This document shows, piece after piece, positions 17,467-26,603 of a DNA stretch of 64,000 bases. The position numbers were made by a program, and so were the translations under genes. The notes under the pieces were generated by a model. That model made no database searches. It had not been told where the DNA came from and worked only from the letters and a program-made list of their open reading frames with translations. Source of the DNA: Microbacterium atlanticum (GTDB taxonomy: Bacteria > Actinomycetota > Actinomycetes > Actinomycetales > Microbacteriaceae); assembly GCF_015277815.1 (NCBI RefSeq), contig NZ_CP063813.1, positions 1,922,001 to 1,986,000 on the forward strand, read 5' to 3'. Numbering within the stretch: position 1 is the first letter of the stretch; each line of letters begins with the position of its first letter.

Positions 17467-18650
17467 CGGGCGACCTCCATCGCAAGTTCCTTCTCGATGG
17501 CGGCGAAGAGCTCCGCCTCGAGCTCCTCGACACCGATCTTCTGCACGATCTCGGCCAGGAAGCCGAGCACCACCAGGCGTCGCGCCTCGTCTTCGCGGAT
17601 GCCCCGCGCCTGGAGGTAGAACAGCTGCTCGTCGTCGAAGCGCCCGGTCGCACTGGCGTGCCCCGCGCCCCGGATGTCGCCGGTCTCGATCTCGAGATTC
17701 GGGATCGACTCGGCTCGCGCGCCGTCGGTGAGGACGAGGTTGCGGTTGGCCTCGTACGAGTCGGTGCCGACGGCATCCGGCCCGATCAGCACATCGCCGA
17801 TCCACACGCTGCGCGCGCCCTCGCCCTGCAGCGCGCCCTTGTACAGGACGTCGCCGCTGGTCTCGGCACCCTTGTGGTGCAGGTACACCTGGCTCTCCAG
17901 GTGCTGCCCGGAGTCGGAGTAGCTGAGGCCGTACAGCTCACCGCGCGAGCCGGTGCCGGAAAGCTCGACGCTGGGGTTCACCCGTACGACGCCGCCGCCG
18001 AAGCTGACGACCACGTGGCGCAGCGTCGCGTCCCTCTCGACACGGGCCTGGTGGGATGCCGCGTGCACGGCGTCGTCATCCCACTCCTGCACCGACACCA
18101 GCGTGAGGTGGGCGCCGTCGCGCACGATGATCTCGACGTTCTGCGCGTGCTGCGCGGTGCCGGTGTGACGGAACACCACGGTGGCGTGCGAGTTCGGCAG
18201 GGCCTCGACGACGACGTGCGCGTGGGCCAGACCGCCGGTCCCCCGCAGGGTCACCACGACCGGCTCGGAGAGCTCCACCCCCGCGGGGATCCGCAGCAGC
18301 GGAGCCTCGGTCTCCTGCTTCCAGGCGATGGCGGCCGGCAGGTCTTCCGGCTGGAACACCTCCCCGCGCGGCGCAGCACCGTGTCCGAGTCGCTCCTGGA
18401 CCAGCTCGGCGGGCGCCTGGACGTCGACCTCGATGACGCCGCGCGGAGCGGCGTGGTCGGCGAAGAGCGGCGCGAGGCGGGCCGTCGGGGTGTGCTTCCA
18501 GTTCACCTCCCGACCGGTGGGGGCCTCGAAGGCGGCGGGATCGTAGGAACGGGGACGCTCGGAGCGGGTCTGAACCGGTACGAACGCACCGGCGCCATCG
18601 GAGTGGCCCTTCGCGCCGGGAACGGCGGGGGCCGAGGTGACGGGGCTCAT
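17463..18650 (-). CDS. sufD: Fe-S cluster assembly protein SufD
   Basis: 395 residues. The C-terminal SufBD core has IRGAGHASATGRFDDEQLFYLQARGI and the closing EDEARRLVVLGFLAEIV, typical of SufD. The N-terminal 60 residues are variable (EVNWKHTPTARLAPLF). It lacks the longer SufB insertions and pairs with SufB to form the scaffold on which SufC acts. The ATG at 18650 directly abuts the sufB stop codon. Confidence 0.95.
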   Translation of the reverse strand: MSPVTSAPAVPGAKGHSDGAGAFVPVQTRSERPRSYDPAAFEAPTGREVNWKHTPTARLAPLFADHAAPRGVIEVDVQAPAELVQERLGHGAAPRGEVFQPEDLPAAIAWKQETEAPLLRIPAGVELSEPVVVTLRGTGGLAHAHVVVEALPNSHATVVFRHTGTAQHAQNVEIIVRDGAHLTLVSVQEWDDDAVHAASHQARVERDATLRHVVVSFGGGVVRVNPSVELSGTGSRGELYGLSYSDSGQHLESQVYLHHKGAETSGDVLYKGALQGEGARSVWIGDVLIGPDAVGTDSYEANRNLVLTDGARAESIPNLEIETGDIRGAGHASATGRFDDEQLFYLQARGIREDEARRLVVLGFLAEIVQKIGVEELEAELFAAIEKELAMEVAR

Positions 18651-20069
18651 CTAGCCGACGGATCCTTCCATGCCCATCTCGATGAGCTTGTTGAGTTCGA
18701 GCGCGTACTCCATGGGCAGCTCGCGGGCGATCGGCTCGATGAAGCCGCGCACGATCATCGCCATGGCCTCGTCTTCGGGCAGGCCGCGGCTCATGAGGTA
18801 GAACAGCTGCTCCTCGCTCACCTTGGACACGGTCGCCTCGTGGCCGAGCTGCACGTCATCGACGCGGATGTCGATCGCGGGATAGGTGTCCGACCGCGAG
18901 ATCGTGTCGACCAGCAGCGCGTCGCAGCGCACCGTGTTGGCCGAGTGGTGGGCGTTGGCATCCACCCGCACCTCGCCGCGGTAGCCGGCGCGCCCGCCCC
19001 CGCGCGCGATCGACTTCGACACGATCGACGACTGCGTGTACGGGGCCATGTGGATCATCTTGGCGCCGGCGTCCTGGTGCTGACCGGGGCCGGCGAACGC
19101 GACCGACAGGGTCTCGCCCTTCGCGTGCTCGCCCATCAGGAAGATCGACGGGTACTTCATCGTCACCTTGGAGCCGATGTTGCCGTCGATCCACTCCATC
19201 GTCGCGCCCTCGTGGGCGACGGCCCGCTTGGTCACGAGGTTGTAGACGTTGTTCGACCAGTTCTGGATCGTCGTGTAGCGCACGCGGGCGTTCTTCTTCA
19301 CGATGATCTCCACCACGGCGGAGTGCAGCGAGTCGCTCTTGTAGATCGGGGCGGTGCAGCCCTCGATGTAGTGCACGTACGAGCCCTCGTCGGCGATGAT
19401 CAGCGTCCGCTCGAACTGGCCCATGTTCTCGGTGTTGATCCGGAAGTACGCCTGCAGCGGAATCTCGACGTGCACCCCCGGGGGCACGTAGACGAACGAC
19501 CCGCCGGACCAGACCGCGGTGTTCAGCGCGGCGAACTTGTTGTCGCCCGCCGGAATGACGGTGCCGAAGTACTCCTCGAAGAACTCGGGGTGCTCGCGCA
19601 GCGCGGTGTCGGTGTCCATGAAGATGACGCCCTGGGCCTCGAGGTCTTCGCGGATCTGGTGGTACACCACCTCGGACTCGTACTGCGCGGCGACGCCGGC
19701 GACGAGACGCTGGCGCTCCGCCTCGGGGATGCCGAGCTTCTCGTAGGTGTTGCGGATGTCTTCGGGGAGCTCCTCCCAGGAGCCCGCCTGCTTCTCGGTG
19801 GAGCGCACGAAGTACTTGATGTTGTCGAAGTCGATCTCGCTGAGATCGGCTCCCCACGTCGGCATCGGCTTGCGGCCGAAGAGCTGATAGCCCTTGAGCC
19901 TGGTCTTGAGCATCCACTCGGGTTCGTTCTTGAGCGTCGAGATGCCGCGCACGACGGACTCGTCGATACCCCGCTTGGCCACGGCTCCCGCGGCATCGGC
20001 ATCGTGCCAGCCGAACTCGTAGACACCCAGGCCTTCCAGCTCCGGGCGATCGATCAGCACATCAGTCAT
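18651..20069 (-). CDS. sufB: Fe-S cluster assembly scaffold SufB
   Basis: About 472 residues from the ATG at 20069; a GTG two codons upstream is the alternative. GGAGGAG lies 9-11 nt before the ATG. Landmarks are [45 protein letters not shown] and the C-terminal [22 protein letters not shown], all classical for SufB. It is the first suf gene and is divergent from ctaA. No SufR regulator gene is adjacent, unlike in many actinobacteria. Confidence 0.97.
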   Translation of the reverse strand: MTDVLIDRPELEGLGVYEFGWHDADAAGAVAKRGIDESVVRGISTLKNEPEWMLKTRLKGYQLFGRKPMPTWGADLSEIDFDNIKYFVRSTEKQAGSWEELPEDIRNTYEKLGIPEAERQRLVAGVAAQYESEVVYHQIREDLEAQGVIFMDTDTALREHPEFFEEYFGTVIPAGDNKFAALNTAVWSGGSFVYVPPGVHVEIPLQAYFRINTENMGQFERTLIIADEGSYVHYIEGCTAPIYKSDSLHSAVVEIIVKKNARVRYTTIQNWSNNVYNLVTKRAVAHEGATMEWIDGNIGSKVTMKYPSIFLMGEHAKGETLSVAFAGPGQHQDAGAKMIHMAPYTQSSIVSKSIARGGGRAGYRGEVRVDANAHHSANTVRCDALLVDTISRSDTYPAIDIRVDDVQLGHEATVSKVSEEQLFYLMSRGLPEDEAMAMIVRGFIEPIARELPMEYALELNKLIEMGMEGSVG

Positions 20070-20122
20070 CGTCACGTTCTCCTCCGGGCCCTGGCGGTGT
20101 CATCCGTCCCGGCATCCGTGAT

Positions 20123-20142
20123 CTCCGGTGGAGATACCGGAG
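20123..20142. promoter_or_regulatory. Inverted repeat upstream of sufB
   Basis: CTCCGGT (20123-20129) and ACCGGAG (20136-20142) are exact reverse complements around 6 nt. A second, overlapping repeat (ATCTCC, 20121-20126, with GGAGAT, 20130-20135) shares the centre. It lies about 55 bp before the sufB start, in the divergent region with ctaA, and is a candidate operator for the suf operon. Confidence 0.4.
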
Positions 20143-20191
20143 GGGGGATGCCGCTTCTCGGGCCCTCTCAAGCGGCGCCGACCATCGCGCC

Positions 20192-20197
20192 TAGACT
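20192..20197 (+). promoter_or_regulatory. -10 element of ctaA
   Basis: TAGACT stands 127 nt upstream of the preferred ATG at 20325. An in-frame GTG at 20205 lies exactly 7 nt after the hexamer, so a leaderless, 40-residue-longer product is possible. Confidence 0.4.
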
Positions 20198-20324
20198 GTC
20201 AGTGGTGCGCTGCGCCGAAGGCACGCGCGACCGACCCCTCGATTCTACAGGTTCCACCCCCGCCCGGACGCGCGGCGTCCGTCACATGGCGAGCGGGGAG
20301 CCCTCTCCTGGAGGCAAGACCGGC

Positions 20325-21296
20325 ATGTCCGCGCAGCAGAGCACCCAGACCGCCGGCGTGTGGCAGCGCTTCTGGCGCTGGCTGCCCGACCACGTCGACA
20401 AGCGGATCCGCGTGCTCGCGTGGCTCTCCTTCCTCGCCGAGGTGACCATCATCGGCACCGGGGGTGCCGTGCGGCTCACCGGGTCGGGACTCGGCTGCCC
20501 CACGTGGCCGCTGTGCACCGCCGAGTCGCTCGTGCCCACGCCGGGGATCGACGAGGGCATCCACTCGCTCATCGAGTTCGGCAACCGGCTCATGACAGGC
20601 GTCGTCGGGCTCATCGCCCTCGCGGTCTGGATCCTCCTGCTGAAGCTGCGCACCGAGCGCCGGGACCTGTACGTGCTCTCGGTGGTGGTGGTGGGCGGTG
20701 TCGCCGCGCAGGCCCTGGTCGGCGGGATCACGGTGCTCACCGGCCTCAACCCGTTCATCGTCGGCTTCCACTACGTCTCGTCGCTCGCGCTGGTGTGCGT
20801 GACGGCCGCCTTCCTCGTGCGGATGTCGCAGCCGGCCGGTCCGCGCGCCCTGGTGGTGCCGCGCGGGCACGCCGTCCTCGCTCACGCGACCTCGCTCGCG
20901 ATGGCGCTGACCATCGTGTTCGGCGTGCTGACCACCGGCGCCGGTCCCCACTCGGGCGATGCCGACGCCGGCCGCAACGGCTTCAACGCCGAGGTGCTCG
21001 AGCACGTCCACGCGTGGCCGGGTTACGCGCTGTTCGCCCTGACGCTCGCGCTGCTGGTCGCGGGGTGGCGCAGCCGGGAGGCGGCGCCGAGGCTGCTGCG
21101 CTGGACGGTGGTTCTGCTGGCGGTGGAGTTCGTGCAGATCGCGGTGGGCCTGTACCAGGCCCGCAACGGCCTGCCCGAGCTGGCCGTCGGCATTCACATG
21201 GTGCTCGCGGCGCTCGCCGCAGCCACCATGACGGTCGTGGTGCTGCAGCTGAAGCAGCCGATCCGCACCGAGGTGCGCCAGGTCGTCCACAGCTGA
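20325..21296 (+). CDS. ctaA: Heme A synthase (COX15/CtaA family)
   Basis: 323 residues from the ATG at 20325, which has GGAGG about 10 nt upstream; ATG 20286 and GTG 20205 are in-frame alternatives. Eight hydrophobic helices are visible. GGAVRLTGSGLGCPTWPLC, the cysteine-containing loop, is the family hallmark. Heme-ligand histidines lie in HSLIEFGNRLMTG, HYVSS, EHVHAWPG and GIHMVLA. It oxidises heme O to heme A for cytochrome aa3 oxidase. Heme O synthase is encoded 1.9 kb away on the other strand. Confidence 0.93.
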   Translation: MSAQQSTQTAGVWQRFWRWLPDHVDKRIRVLAWLSFLAEVTIIGTGGAVRLTGSGLGCPTWPLCTAESLVPTPGIDEGIHSLIEFGNRLMTGVVGLIALAVWILLLKLRTERRDLYVLSVVVVGGVAAQALVGGITVLTGLNPFIVGFHYVSSLALVCVTAAFLVRMSQPAGPRALVVPRGHAVLAHATSLAMALTIVFGVLTTGAGPHSGDADAGRNGFNAEVLEHVHAWPGYALFALTLALLVAGWRSREAAPRLLRWTVVLLAVEFVQIAVGLYQARNGLPELAVGIHMVLAALAAATMTVVVLQLKQPIRTEVRQVVHS

Positions 21297-21390
21297 TTCA
21301 TAGCGCCACGATTGGCGCCGCACGGGAGCGTTTGCCATGGTGGGATGCTGCGGCCACCCGGGTCGCGCATCCGGAGGAGTGATCGACCCT

Positions 21391-21948
21391 ATGCCCACCC
21401 GTCCCCGTCTCGCCCGCAGCATCCCGTTCTGGGGCCTTCTCCTGGTCTCCCTCGCGACGATCGCCGGTGGCTGGTTCCTCACGAACCGCACGCTCGGCTC
21501 GATGACGACGACCCTGACCGACGGCACCGCGACCGGTGTCGACGTCTACGTCGGCCAGTCGATCGCCCAGTTGGGCGCCGTCCTCATCGGCGCCGGAGTC
21601 GTCGGCGTGCTCCTCGCGCTCACCGTCGCCGCCCTGTCCACGCTCCGCCCGCGCCCGGTCGAGGGCGCCGAGCAGCCGGCGTGGACCGCCGACGAGCGCG
21701 ACGCCGCAGCCCCCGCCGTCGCAGCCCCCGCCACGGCTGAGCCCGCCGTCGCCTCCCCCGCCGCCGAGCCCGCCGTCGCGCCGACGCCCGCCGCTGCCGA
21801 CGCCGCCGCCGAGCCCGCCGTCGCGCCGACGCCCGCCGCTGCCGACGCCGCCGCCCCCGTGTCGTCCGAGAGCCCCGACATCGAGGTGGCCAGCGACACC
21901 CCCGCTCCGGTCGCCGCTTCGAGCGAGCGCCCCGACCCCGCGCGCTGA
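21391..21948 (+). CDS. Uncharacterised envelope protein with two membrane helices and Ala/Pro-rich tail
   Basis: 185 residues from the ATG at 21391, with GGAGGAG about 10 nt upstream. Hydrophobic helices lie at about residues 10-30 (SIPFWGLLLVSLATIAGGWFL) and 60-85 (IAQLGAVLIGAGVVGVLLAL), with a short extracytoplasmic Thr-rich loop between. The C-terminal 100 residues are Ala/Pro/Glu low complexity and contain a perfect 15-residue tandem duplication. Similar proteins are common in Microbacterium and sometimes carry the name dinucleotide-utilizing enzyme, but nothing here supports an enzymatic function. Confidence 0.72.
   Translation: MPTRPRLARSIPFWGLLLVSLATIAGGWFLTNRTLGSMTTTLTDGTATGVDVYVGQSIAQLGAVLIGAGVVGVLLALTVAALSTLRPRPVEGAEQPAWTADERDAAAPAVAAPATAEPAVASPAAEPAVAPTPAAADAAAEPAVAPTPAAADAAAPVSSESPDIEVASDTPAPVAASSERPDPAR
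21763..21852 (+). repeat. Tandem 45-bp duplication inside the Ala/Pro tail
   Basis: 21763-21807 and 21808-21852 are identical 45-bp units encoding AEPAVAPTPAAADAA twice. The perfect identity points to a recent slippage duplication. Confidence 0.85.
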
Positions 21949-21961
21949 CCACCCGCCACCA

Positions 21962-22041
21962 CCACGAAGTCGGAGATCTCCCCGCGATCGGAGCGCGTCA
22001 GCCTGTGCGCACCGACGGTGTGCAGATCTCCGACTTCGTGG
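21962..22041. repeat. Long inverted repeat downstream of the AbiEi/DUF559 gene
   Basis: An 18-bp arm at 21962-21979 is perfectly complementary to 22024-22041, around a 44-nt loop that has its own weaker stem (about 22003-22023). The right arm and bases beyond it (GTGGCGCG) recur at 23106-23123 on the other side of the gene. It may terminate both convergent genes and may be part of a dispersed repeat family. Confidence 0.8.
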
Positions 22042-22068
22042 CGCGCGGGCACCGCGCATCGCCCGACA

Positions 22069-22958
22069 TCACGCGCGGTGCAGGCCCTGAGCGACCGCCT
22101 GCATGATGACGGATTGCACGAACGGCCACTCCGACAGCAGCTGGTGATAGCCGAAGCGGAACACCGTGTAGCCGCGCAGACGCAGCAGCGCATCGTGGGC
22201 GATGTCCGATTCGCGCTGGGAGTCGACGTGGTGCCCACCGTCGATCTGCACCACGAGCCGTTCGCCGATGAGATGATCCACGCGTCTCCCGAGGATCCAG
22301 ACCTGGGGAGGATCCGCACGCCGAGCCAGCGCAGCCGGTGGGCGAAGATCGTCTCGAGGCCCGAATCCGCGAACGAACCGGCTTCCTCGCGCAGCGCCCG
22401 TCCCGCCGGACCCAACGGCATGCGCTCGAGCTGGGCCCGGTCGATCAGCCCCTTCCGCAGCGCCGACTCCCAGATCGCAAGAGCCGCCTCCCGCGACTGG
22501 CACGCTGCGGCCAACGAGAGGACGTTCTCGATCGGGTCGATGAGGGCATCCGGATGCCGCGGCACGAGCGGTTCGGCCCAGTGCACGGTCGCGGTGGCCG
22601 GCCGACCACCACGCGCGTGGGGACTGACCGCCACGTGGGGGCGGTCCTCGGCGAGGACCCACAGCCCCGCGCGCCGCGCCGCCGTCACGCACGTGAGCAC
22701 GACTCCGCCCCGGGCGGCCGCGACGAGTTCGGCATCGGCATCCGGAACCGCCACCCAGTCGCGCGCCACCCGCAGGAGGGATCCCCGCTCGAGGGCGCGC
22801 CGCAGGTAGTGACGGGAATGCCCGTCGCGCTGCAGCGTCGATGCTCGCGCCACGCCACCGCGCGCTCGCACCGCCGAAGTGACCTCGCGCGCGGAACGCT
22901 CCCCGCGCTGGGCTGCTCCTCTGCTCCGGTCCGACACGACCCCAGCATGGTCGGCCAC
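22069..22958 (-). pseudogene. AbiEi-like / DUF559 gene interrupted by a frameshift
   Basis: From the GTG at 22958 one frame encodes an N-terminal winged-helix like those of type IV toxin-antitoxin AbiEi proteins (VRARGGVARASTLQRDG, HYLRRALERGSLLRVARDWVA). It runs to RWLGVRI. The next frame then continues with PQVWILGRRVDHLIGERLVVQIDGG and LRLRGYTVFRFGYHQLL, the DUF559 Vsr-like nuclease domain with its Asp and the HH that follows GG. The switch lies at a GGGG run, 22305-22308; one extra base would restore a single protein of about 295 residues. It is either an inactivated gene or a base error. Inverted repeats flank it on both sides. Confidence 0.75.
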
Positions 22959-23046
22959 GCGGGGGCGCGGCGGGTTCTCGCTGCTCGAGGTGGGGAATCT
23001 CCGCTGCGTGCACCCTGTGGAGGAGCCTCACCGTATGCGCCACACG

Positions 23047-23118
23047 GTCGGAGATCTGCACGACGTCGGAGGGTCAAGCACAAGAGCGCCCGACTCGGCG
23101 TCGATCTCCGACGTCGTG
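23047..23118. repeat. Long inverted repeat upstream of the AbiEi/DUF559 gene
   Basis: CACGACGTCGGAG at 23059-23071 pairs perfectly with 23106-23118 around 34 nt. GTCGGAGATCTGCAC at 23047-23061 is the exact inverse of 22020-22034 beyond the gene's other end. The two repeat regions therefore bracket the gene. Confidence 0.75.
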
Positions 23119-23188
23119 GCGCGTCGGCGCGTCAGCGGGGCGCGTCAGCGCGTCAGCGCGCGTCAGCGAGCTCCGAGACCGCGCGTCA
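23118..23188. repeat. Short GCGCGTCAGC repeats near the 3' end of ctaB
   Basis: The decamer GCGCGTCAGC or a close variant occurs about four times in 70 bp between the inverted repeat and the ctaB stop. It looks like slippage-prone sequence. Confidence 0.55.
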
Positions 23189-24127
23189 GAAGGGCAGCAG
23201 CGGGTCGACCGCGATGGCGACGAAGAGCAGCGTGAGGTACGTGATCGACGCGTGGAAGACGCGCATGGGCCGCGGCTCGGTGCCGCGCACCGCGCGGTTG
23301 TACAGCAGGTGCGACTCGTAGATGAACCAGCCGCCGAACACGAGCGCCGATACGGTGTACACCACGCCCATGCCCGCCACCGGGATGAGCAGCAGCGAGC
23401 ACACCACGGTGGCCCACGCGTAGAGGATCACCTGTAGCCCGACCTGCGAGCCGGCGCGGGTGGCGCCCAGCATCGGCACGTCGACCTCCTCGTACTGGTC
23501 CTTGTACTTCATCGAGAGCGGCCAGTAGTGCGGCGGCGTCCACAGGAACACCAGCGCGAAGAGGATGATCGGCGGCCACGCCAGCGAACCGGTCACCGCG
23601 GACCACCCGATGAGCACGGGGAAGCAGCCCGCGATGCCGCCCCACACGATGTTCTGCTCGGTGCGGCGCTTGAGGATCATCGTGTAGATGACGACGTAGA
23701 AGAAGATGGCACCGGCCGACAGGGCCGCCGCGAGCCAGTTGGTGGTGAGCCACAGCCACACCGTCGAGAACACCGCGAGCGTCCAGGCGAAGGTCAGCGC
23801 ACCGCGGGGCGAGACCTCGCCGGTGACCAGCGGGCGATTGACCGTGCGCTGCATGTGAGCATCGATGTCGCGGTCGAGGTACATGTTGAAGGCGGCGGCC
23901 GACCCGGCGCTCGCCGTGCCGCCGATGACGGTCGCGATGACGAGCCAGAGGTCGGGAAGTCCTCCCGCTGCGAGGATCATGACGGGCACGGTGGTGACCA
24001 GCAGCAGCTCGAGGACGCGCGGCTTCATCAGGGCGATGTAGGCCCGGACGGTGCGGCCGAAGCTCTGGCGCGACCGGCGCGAACCGTCGACGAGCGCCCC
24101 GGCCCCGGCCGTCTTCGTGATGTCCAT
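23186..24127 (-). CDS. ctaB: Protoheme IX farnesyltransferase (heme O synthase)
   Basis: 313 residues from the ATG at 24127; the frame remains open upstream but without support. Nine hydrophobic helices are visible. [20 protein letters not shown] is the first prenyl-diphosphate Asp motif and [11 protein letters not shown] the second. It attaches farnesyl to protoheme IX, giving heme O for CtaA. It is divergent from tkt. The N-terminal 30 residues are polar and probably cytoplasmic. Confidence 0.95.
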   Translation of the reverse strand: MDITKTAGAGALVDGSRRSRQSFGRTVRAYIALMKPRVLELLLVTTVPVMILAAGGLPDLWLVIATVIGGTASAGSAAAFNMYLDRDIDAHMQRTVNRPLVTGEVSPRGALTFAWTLAVFSTVWLWLTTNWLAAALSAGAIFFYVVIYTMILKRRTEQNIVWGGIAGCFPVLIGWSAVTGSLAWPPIILFALVFLWTPPHYWPLSMKYKDQYEEVDVPMLGATRAGSQVGLQVILYAWATVVCSLLLIPVAGMGVVYTVSALVFGGWFIYESHLLYNRAVRGTEPRPMRVFHASITYLTLLFVAIAVDPLLPF

Positions 24128-24464
24128 GGCCCCCGCAATCGCCGCCCGCAGAATCCTTCCAAGTCTATGGCATCGGCGTGTCGCAGCCCGCCGCGGCGGC
24201 GGACGCCTGGGCCTCACGCAGCGGATCACAGGAGCGCTCCGCGGTGCGTGAGCAGAACGTGACCTGCAGGACACCGGGATGTCACCGGCGGCGCCGGTCG
24301 CTTCGCAAGACTGCGTCACATAGACCTCCTGCATGGCCTCGGCGGCACCCCGCTTCGCTATGCTGAGACCACGCGCGCCCGTCGCCGATTCCCCCTTCTC
24401 CGTCCGGACAAGGGCCGCGAGCCGGCCGGTTTCTGGGCGCAAGCTCCACGAGAAAGGCGGCCCG
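24128..24464. other. Divergent ctaB-tkt control region (337 bp)
   Basis: No gene is supported here. For ctaB, minus-strand TAGACT (24167-24162) lies 35 nt before the start. For tkt, TATGCT (24359-24364) lies about 100 nt before the GTG. The interval between holds no strong palindrome that I can see. Confidence 0.6.
24359..24364 (+). promoter_or_regulatory. -10 element of the tkt-pgl operon
   Basis: TATGCT gives a leader of roughly 95 nt to the GTG at 24465, which has AAAGGCGG just upstream. Confidence 0.45.
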
Positions 24465-26585
24465 GTGTCGGAACTGCGTTGGGATGAGATCGATCGGCGC
24501 GCGGTGGACACCGCACGCGTGCTGGCTGCGGATGCGGTCGAGAAGGTGGGCAACGGCCACCCGGGCACCGCGATGAGCCTCGCGCCGGCGGCGTACCTGC
24601 TGTACCAGCGGGTGCTGCGGCACGACCCCGCCGACACCGACTGGCTGGGCCGCGACCGGTTCATCCTCTCGGCCGGCCACTCGTCGCTGACGCAGTACGT
24701 GCAGCTGTACCTGGGCGGGTTCGGGCTGGAGCTCGACGACCTGAAGGCGCTGCGCACGTGGGGCTCGAAGACTCCGGGACACCCCGAGTACGGCCACACC
24801 CGGGGCGTCGAGATCACCACCGGCCCGCTGGGCCAGGGCCTGGCGTCGGCCGTCGGCTTCGCGTACGCCGCGCGCTACGAGCGCGGGCTGTTCGACCCGG
24901 AGGCCGCCGCGGGCGAGTCGCCGTTCGATCACTTCGTGTACGTGATCGCCGGTGACGGCGACCTGCAGGAGGGGGTGACCAGTGAGGCGTCGTCGCTGGC
25001 AGGTCACCAGCAGCTGGGCAACCTGATCGCGATCTACGACTCCAACCAGATCTCGATCGAGGACGACACCAACGTCGCCTTCACGGAGGATGTGGCCAAG
25101 CGCTACGAGTCCTACGGATGGCACGTGCAGACGGTGGACTGGAAGAAGACGGGCGAGTACGTCGAGGACGTCGCCGAGCTCCACGCGGCGATCGAGGCTG
25201 CCAAGGGTGAGACCGACAAGCCGTCGCTCATCATCCTGCGCACCATCATCGGCTGGCCCTCGCCCGGAAAGCAGAACACCGGCAAGATCCACGGCTCCGC
25301 TCTGGGCGCCGACGAGCTGGCCGCGACGAAGGAGGTGCTCGGCTTCGACCCCGAGCAGTCGTTCGTGGTCGCGGACGACGTGCTGGCCCACACCCGCGCC
25401 CTCGCCGACCGCGCTGCCGAGGCGCGCGCCGCGTGGCAGGAGTCCTTCGACGCGTGGGCCGCGGCGAACCCCGAGCGCAAGGCGCTGCTGGACCGGCTGG
25501 AGGCCGGTGAGCTGCCCGAAGACATCACCGCTGCGCTGCCCTCGTTCGAGGCCGGCAAGGACGTCTCCACCCGTGCCGCGTCCGGTGTGGTCATCAACGC
25601 GCTGGCCGCCGAGCTGCCGGAGCTGTGGGGCGGCTCGGCCGACCTCGCGGAGTCGAACCTCACGACCATCAAAGACGCGAAGTCCTTCATCCCGTCGGAG
25701 TGGTCCACGCACGAGTGGTCGGGCGACCGGTACGGCCGCGTGCTGCACTTCGGCATCCGCGAGCACGCGATGGGTGCGATCGTCAACGGCATCAAGCTGC
25801 ACGGGCCGACGCGTCCGTTCGGCGGCACCTTCCTCATCTTCAGCGACTACATGCGCCCCGCGGTGCGTCTGGCCGCGCTGATGGACATCCCGTCGATCTT
25901 CGTGTGGACCCACGACTCCGTCGCCCTCGGCGAAGACGGCCCGACCCACCAGCCGGTCGAGCAGCTCGCCACCCTGCGCGCCATCCCGAACTTCACCGTG
26001 GTGCGCCCCGCCGACGCGAACGAGACCTCCGCGGCGTGGCTCGAGATCCTGCGCCGCCAGGGCGGACCGGCGGGCATCGCACTGACCCGCCAGAACATCC
26101 CGGTGTTCGCGCGCGGTGAGGGCGAGGCATCCGGCGACGAGTTCGCCTCGACCGACGGCGTCGCCAAGGGCGCCTACATCCTCGCCGAGGCTCCCGGCGG
26201 CGAACCCGACGTGATCCTCATCGCCACCGGCTCCGAGGTGCAGCTGGCGGTCGCCGCGCGCGAGACCCTCGCCGCCGACGGCATCAACGCCCGAGTGGTG
26301 TCGGCGCCGTCGCTGGAGTGGTTCGACGAGCAGGACGAGGCGTACCGCGAGAAGGTGCTGCCCGCCGCGATCAAGGCACGCGTGTCGGTCGAGGCAGGCT
26401 CCGCCCTCACCTGGCGCAGCATCGTCGGGGACGCCGGCCGCTCCGTCGCAATCGACCACTTCGGCGCGTCCGCCGACTACAAGACCCTGTTCGAGAAGTT
26501 CGGCATCACCGCCGACGCCGTCGTCGACGCCGCCCGCGAGACCATCGCGGCCGCGGCGAAGCTCGACCTTGCGGCAGCGAAGTAA
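24465..26585 (+). CDS. tkt: Transketolase
   Basis: 706 residues from the GTG at 24465 ([20 protein letters not shown]), chosen for its AAAGGCGG site and family-like N-terminus; the frame is open back to 24333. [34 protein letters not shown] and [12 protein letters not shown] form the thiamine-diphosphate site. The Pyr domain has [14 protein letters not shown]. It exchanges two-carbon units between pentose and hexose phosphates. It is first in a run of six plus-strand genes for the pentose phosphate pathway. Confidence 0.97.
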   Translation: MSELRWDEIDRRAVDTARVLAADAVEKVGNGHPGTAMSLAPAAYLLYQRVLRHDPADTDWLGRDRFILSAGHSSLTQYVQLYLGGFGLELDDLKALRTWGSKTPGHPEYGHTRGVEITTGPLGQGLASAVGFAYAARYERGLFDPEAAAGESPFDHFVYVIAGDGDLQEGVTSEASSLAGHQQLGNLIAIYDSNQISIEDDTNVAFTEDVAKRYESYGWHVQTVDWKKTGEYVEDVAELHAAIEAAKGETDKPSLIILRTIIGWPSPGKQNTGKIHGSALGADELAATKEVLGFDPEQSFVVADDVLAHTRALADRAAEARAAWQESFDAWAAANPERKALLDRLEAGELPEDITAALPSFEAGKDVSTRAASGVVINALAAELPELWGGSADLAESNLTTIKDAKSFIPSEWSTHEWSGDRYGRVLHFGIREHAMGAIVNGIKLHGPTRPFGGTFLIFSDYMRPAVRLAALMDIPSIFVWTHDSVALGEDGPTHQPVEQLATLRAIPNFTVVRPADANETSAAWLEILRRQGGPAGIALTRQNIPVFARGEGEASGDEFASTDGVAKGAYILAEAPGGEPDVILIATGSEVQLAVAARETLAADGINARVVSAPSLEWFDEQDEAYREKVLPAAIKARVSVEAGSALTWRSIVGDAGRSVAIDHFGASADYKTLFEKFGITADAVVDAARETIAAAAKLDLAAAK

Positions 26586-26603
26586 GCACGAGGAGAAGGC
26601 AGC

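Noticed and set aside
17658..21296. Very long plus-strand open frame over the suf genes (about 1200 codons)
   Set aside because: It is antisense to sufB/sufD/Rieske, has the low-complexity composition expected of the opposite strand of GC-rich genes, and only its last part is the genuine ctaA.
21962..23123. CRISPR-like interpretation of the related repeats around the DUF559 gene
   Set aside because: There are only two pairs of inverted repeats with unequal spacing around a gene; no regular direct repeats with spacers and no cas genes occur anywhere in the window.
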